Source of the DNA: Hydractinia symbiolongicarpus
Taxonomy: Eukaryota; Cnidaria; Hydrozoa; Anthoathecata; Hydractiniidae
DNA: 64,000 nucleotides
Reading direction: 5' to 3'
Assembly (NCBI RefSeq): GCF_029227915.1
Contig: NC_079881.1
Location: 24,777,501-24,841,500, forward strand
Positions 63,240-64,000 of the stretch are shown here, in pieces. Position 1 is the first letter of the stretch. Each line of letters begins with the position of its first letter. The position numbers and the translations under genes are program-made. The notes under the pieces were generated by a model. That model made no database searches, had not been told where the DNA came from, and saw nothing but the letters and a program-made list of their open reading frames with translations.

Positions 63240-64000
63240 CGCATGAGACTTGTAGTTTTCAAAAATGATTTCATTTTTGATGAGATGCACAATAAAAGGA
63301 GTTTAATCGCCGGCAAACGAAAACCCGCGATTTGCCGTAAATCCCGGGCTTGACCCGTATAGTGAAATGTATCCAAAGAAAGTAAACTGGGAGTAAACTC
63401 ATTTCCCGATCGATTTTTTAAATTAATTTTTTACCACTAAAACGCATAAGACTTGTAGTTTTCAAAAACGATTTCATTTTTGATGAGACGCTGAATAAAA
63501 TGAGTTTAATCGCCGGCAAACGAAAACCTGCAATTTCCCGTAAATTCCGGACTCGGCCCGTATAGTCAAAAGTATACAAAGAAAGTACCCAGGGAGTAAA
63601 CTCATTTCCCAAACGATTCTTTAAATTATATTTTCACCATTAAAACGCATGAGACTTGTACTTTTCAAAAATGATTTCATTTTTGATGAGACGCTGAATA
63701 AAAGAAGTTTAATCGGCGGCAAACGAAAGCCCGAGATTTCCCGTAAATCCCGGGCTTGGCCCTCATAGTCGAATGTATACAAAGAAAGTACCCAGGGAGT
63801 AAACTCATTTCCCGAACGATTTTTTAAATTATTTTTTCACCAGTAAGACGCATGAGACTTGTAGTTTTCAGAAATGATTTCATTTTTGATGAGACGCTGA
63901 ATAAAAGGAGTTTAATCGCCGGCTAACGAAAAACCGCGATTTTCCGTATATCACGGACTCGGCCCGTACAGTGAAAAGTATACAAAGAAAGTACCCAGGG
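63240..64000 (+). repeat. Array continues to window end
   Basis: The last monomers repeat known types: GATGCACAATAAAAGG (compare GACGCACAAT at 13-15 kb and 21.1 kb), AAAATGAGTTTAATC (as at 61.9 kb), GGCGGCAAACGAAAGCCC and TTTTCAGAAATG/CCGGCTAACG. The final unit is cut by the window edge at CCCAGGG. Confidence 0.9.

Larger units (their letters stand above)
1..64000 (+). repeat. Satellite DNA array, ~203-bp monomer, about 314 head-to-tail copies
   Basis: The landmark CGCATGAGACTTGTAG recurs every 200-203 bases from 167 to 63849. Consecutive early copies begin at 167, 370, 573, 776 and 978. From the first to the last landmark is 63,682 bases, which fits 314 intervals averaging 202.8 bp. Every copy has the same orientation, and no stretch in the window departs from the repeat. 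The array continues past both ends. Long homogeneous tandem arrays of this unit size are typical of eukaryotic centromeric, pericentromeric or subtelomeric satellites; that location is inferred, because no flanking chromosome sequence is present. The monomer matches no satellite family I can name. Open frames on both strands are by-products of the repeat. Confidence 0.97.

Noticed and set aside
1-64000. CRISPR-like regular spacing
   Set aside because: The whole 203-bp unit is repeated with no unique spacers, and there are no cas genes.
1-64000. Ribosomal DNA, tRNA or 5S gene cluster
   Set aside because: No recognisable rRNA segments or internal Pol III A/B boxes were seen; the unit shows no structured RNA pattern beyond short inverted repeats.
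1-64000. Telomeric repeats or transposon insertions within the array
   Set aside because: No TTAGGG- or TTTAGGG-like runs, target-site duplications or non-satellite segments were found; even the oddest monomers align with the consensus.

Overview
The whole 64 kb window is one uninterrupted head-to-tail satellite DNA array. The unit is about 203 bp (usual range about 200-203 bp, about 38% G+C in a hand-counted representative) and is present about 314 times, all in the same orientation. I found no protein-coding gene, RNA gene, transposon, CRISPR array, telomeric repeat or unique spacer. The 60-121-codon open frames on both strands are translations of the repeat. Because 203 is not a multiple of 3, the frame rotates with every monomer and each frame closes after about one unit. 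Longer frames appear only where small indels cancel the shift.

This kind of sequence points to a eukaryotic heterochromatic block (centromeric, pericentromeric or subtelomeric). I do not recognise the monomer and cannot name the organism or even the kingdom. The array runs off both ends of the window, so neither edge of the satellite is visible.

The structure is in how monomer variants are ordered. Blocks of several monomers are themselves repeated as higher-order repeats (HORs), and the order changes along the array. Left to right: a 7-mer pair (1-2803); a 9-mer pair of 1826/1825 bp (3414-7064); 7-mer and 6-mer units (7268-9903); an 8-mer of 1623 bp (10921-13151); a 10-mer pair of 2028 bp (about 13017-17072); twin monomers (18424-18829); a 5-mer pair of 1015 bp (21873-23902); a 9-mer pair of 1827 bp (25931 to about 29370); a 10/11-mer series (29383 to about 37279); a 5-mer/3-mer series of 1013/608 bp (37280-40916); a divergent 15-mer followed by a 16-mer pair of 3236 bp (43984-53486); a 6-mer pair of 1216 bp (58780-61212); and a 3-mer pair of 608 bp (62025-63239). 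Mosaic stretches lie between them.

On top of the local HORs there are long-range copies at offsets of 17,420 and 15,202 bp, linking about 35.9-42.8 kb to about 53.3-58.0 kb. The 62-63 kb block also resembles 13-17 kb. Hybrid monomers, compensating gains and losses of whole monomers, and a shared 32-bp internal duplication record repeated unequal exchange or segmental duplication. Within the monomer the notable elements are a CENP-B-box-like sequence on the minus strand with one spacer base missing, CCCG motifs spaced about 10 bp apart, a short inverted repeat, and T/A-rich tracts. Many variant positions among monomers are CG-to-TG/CA pairs.
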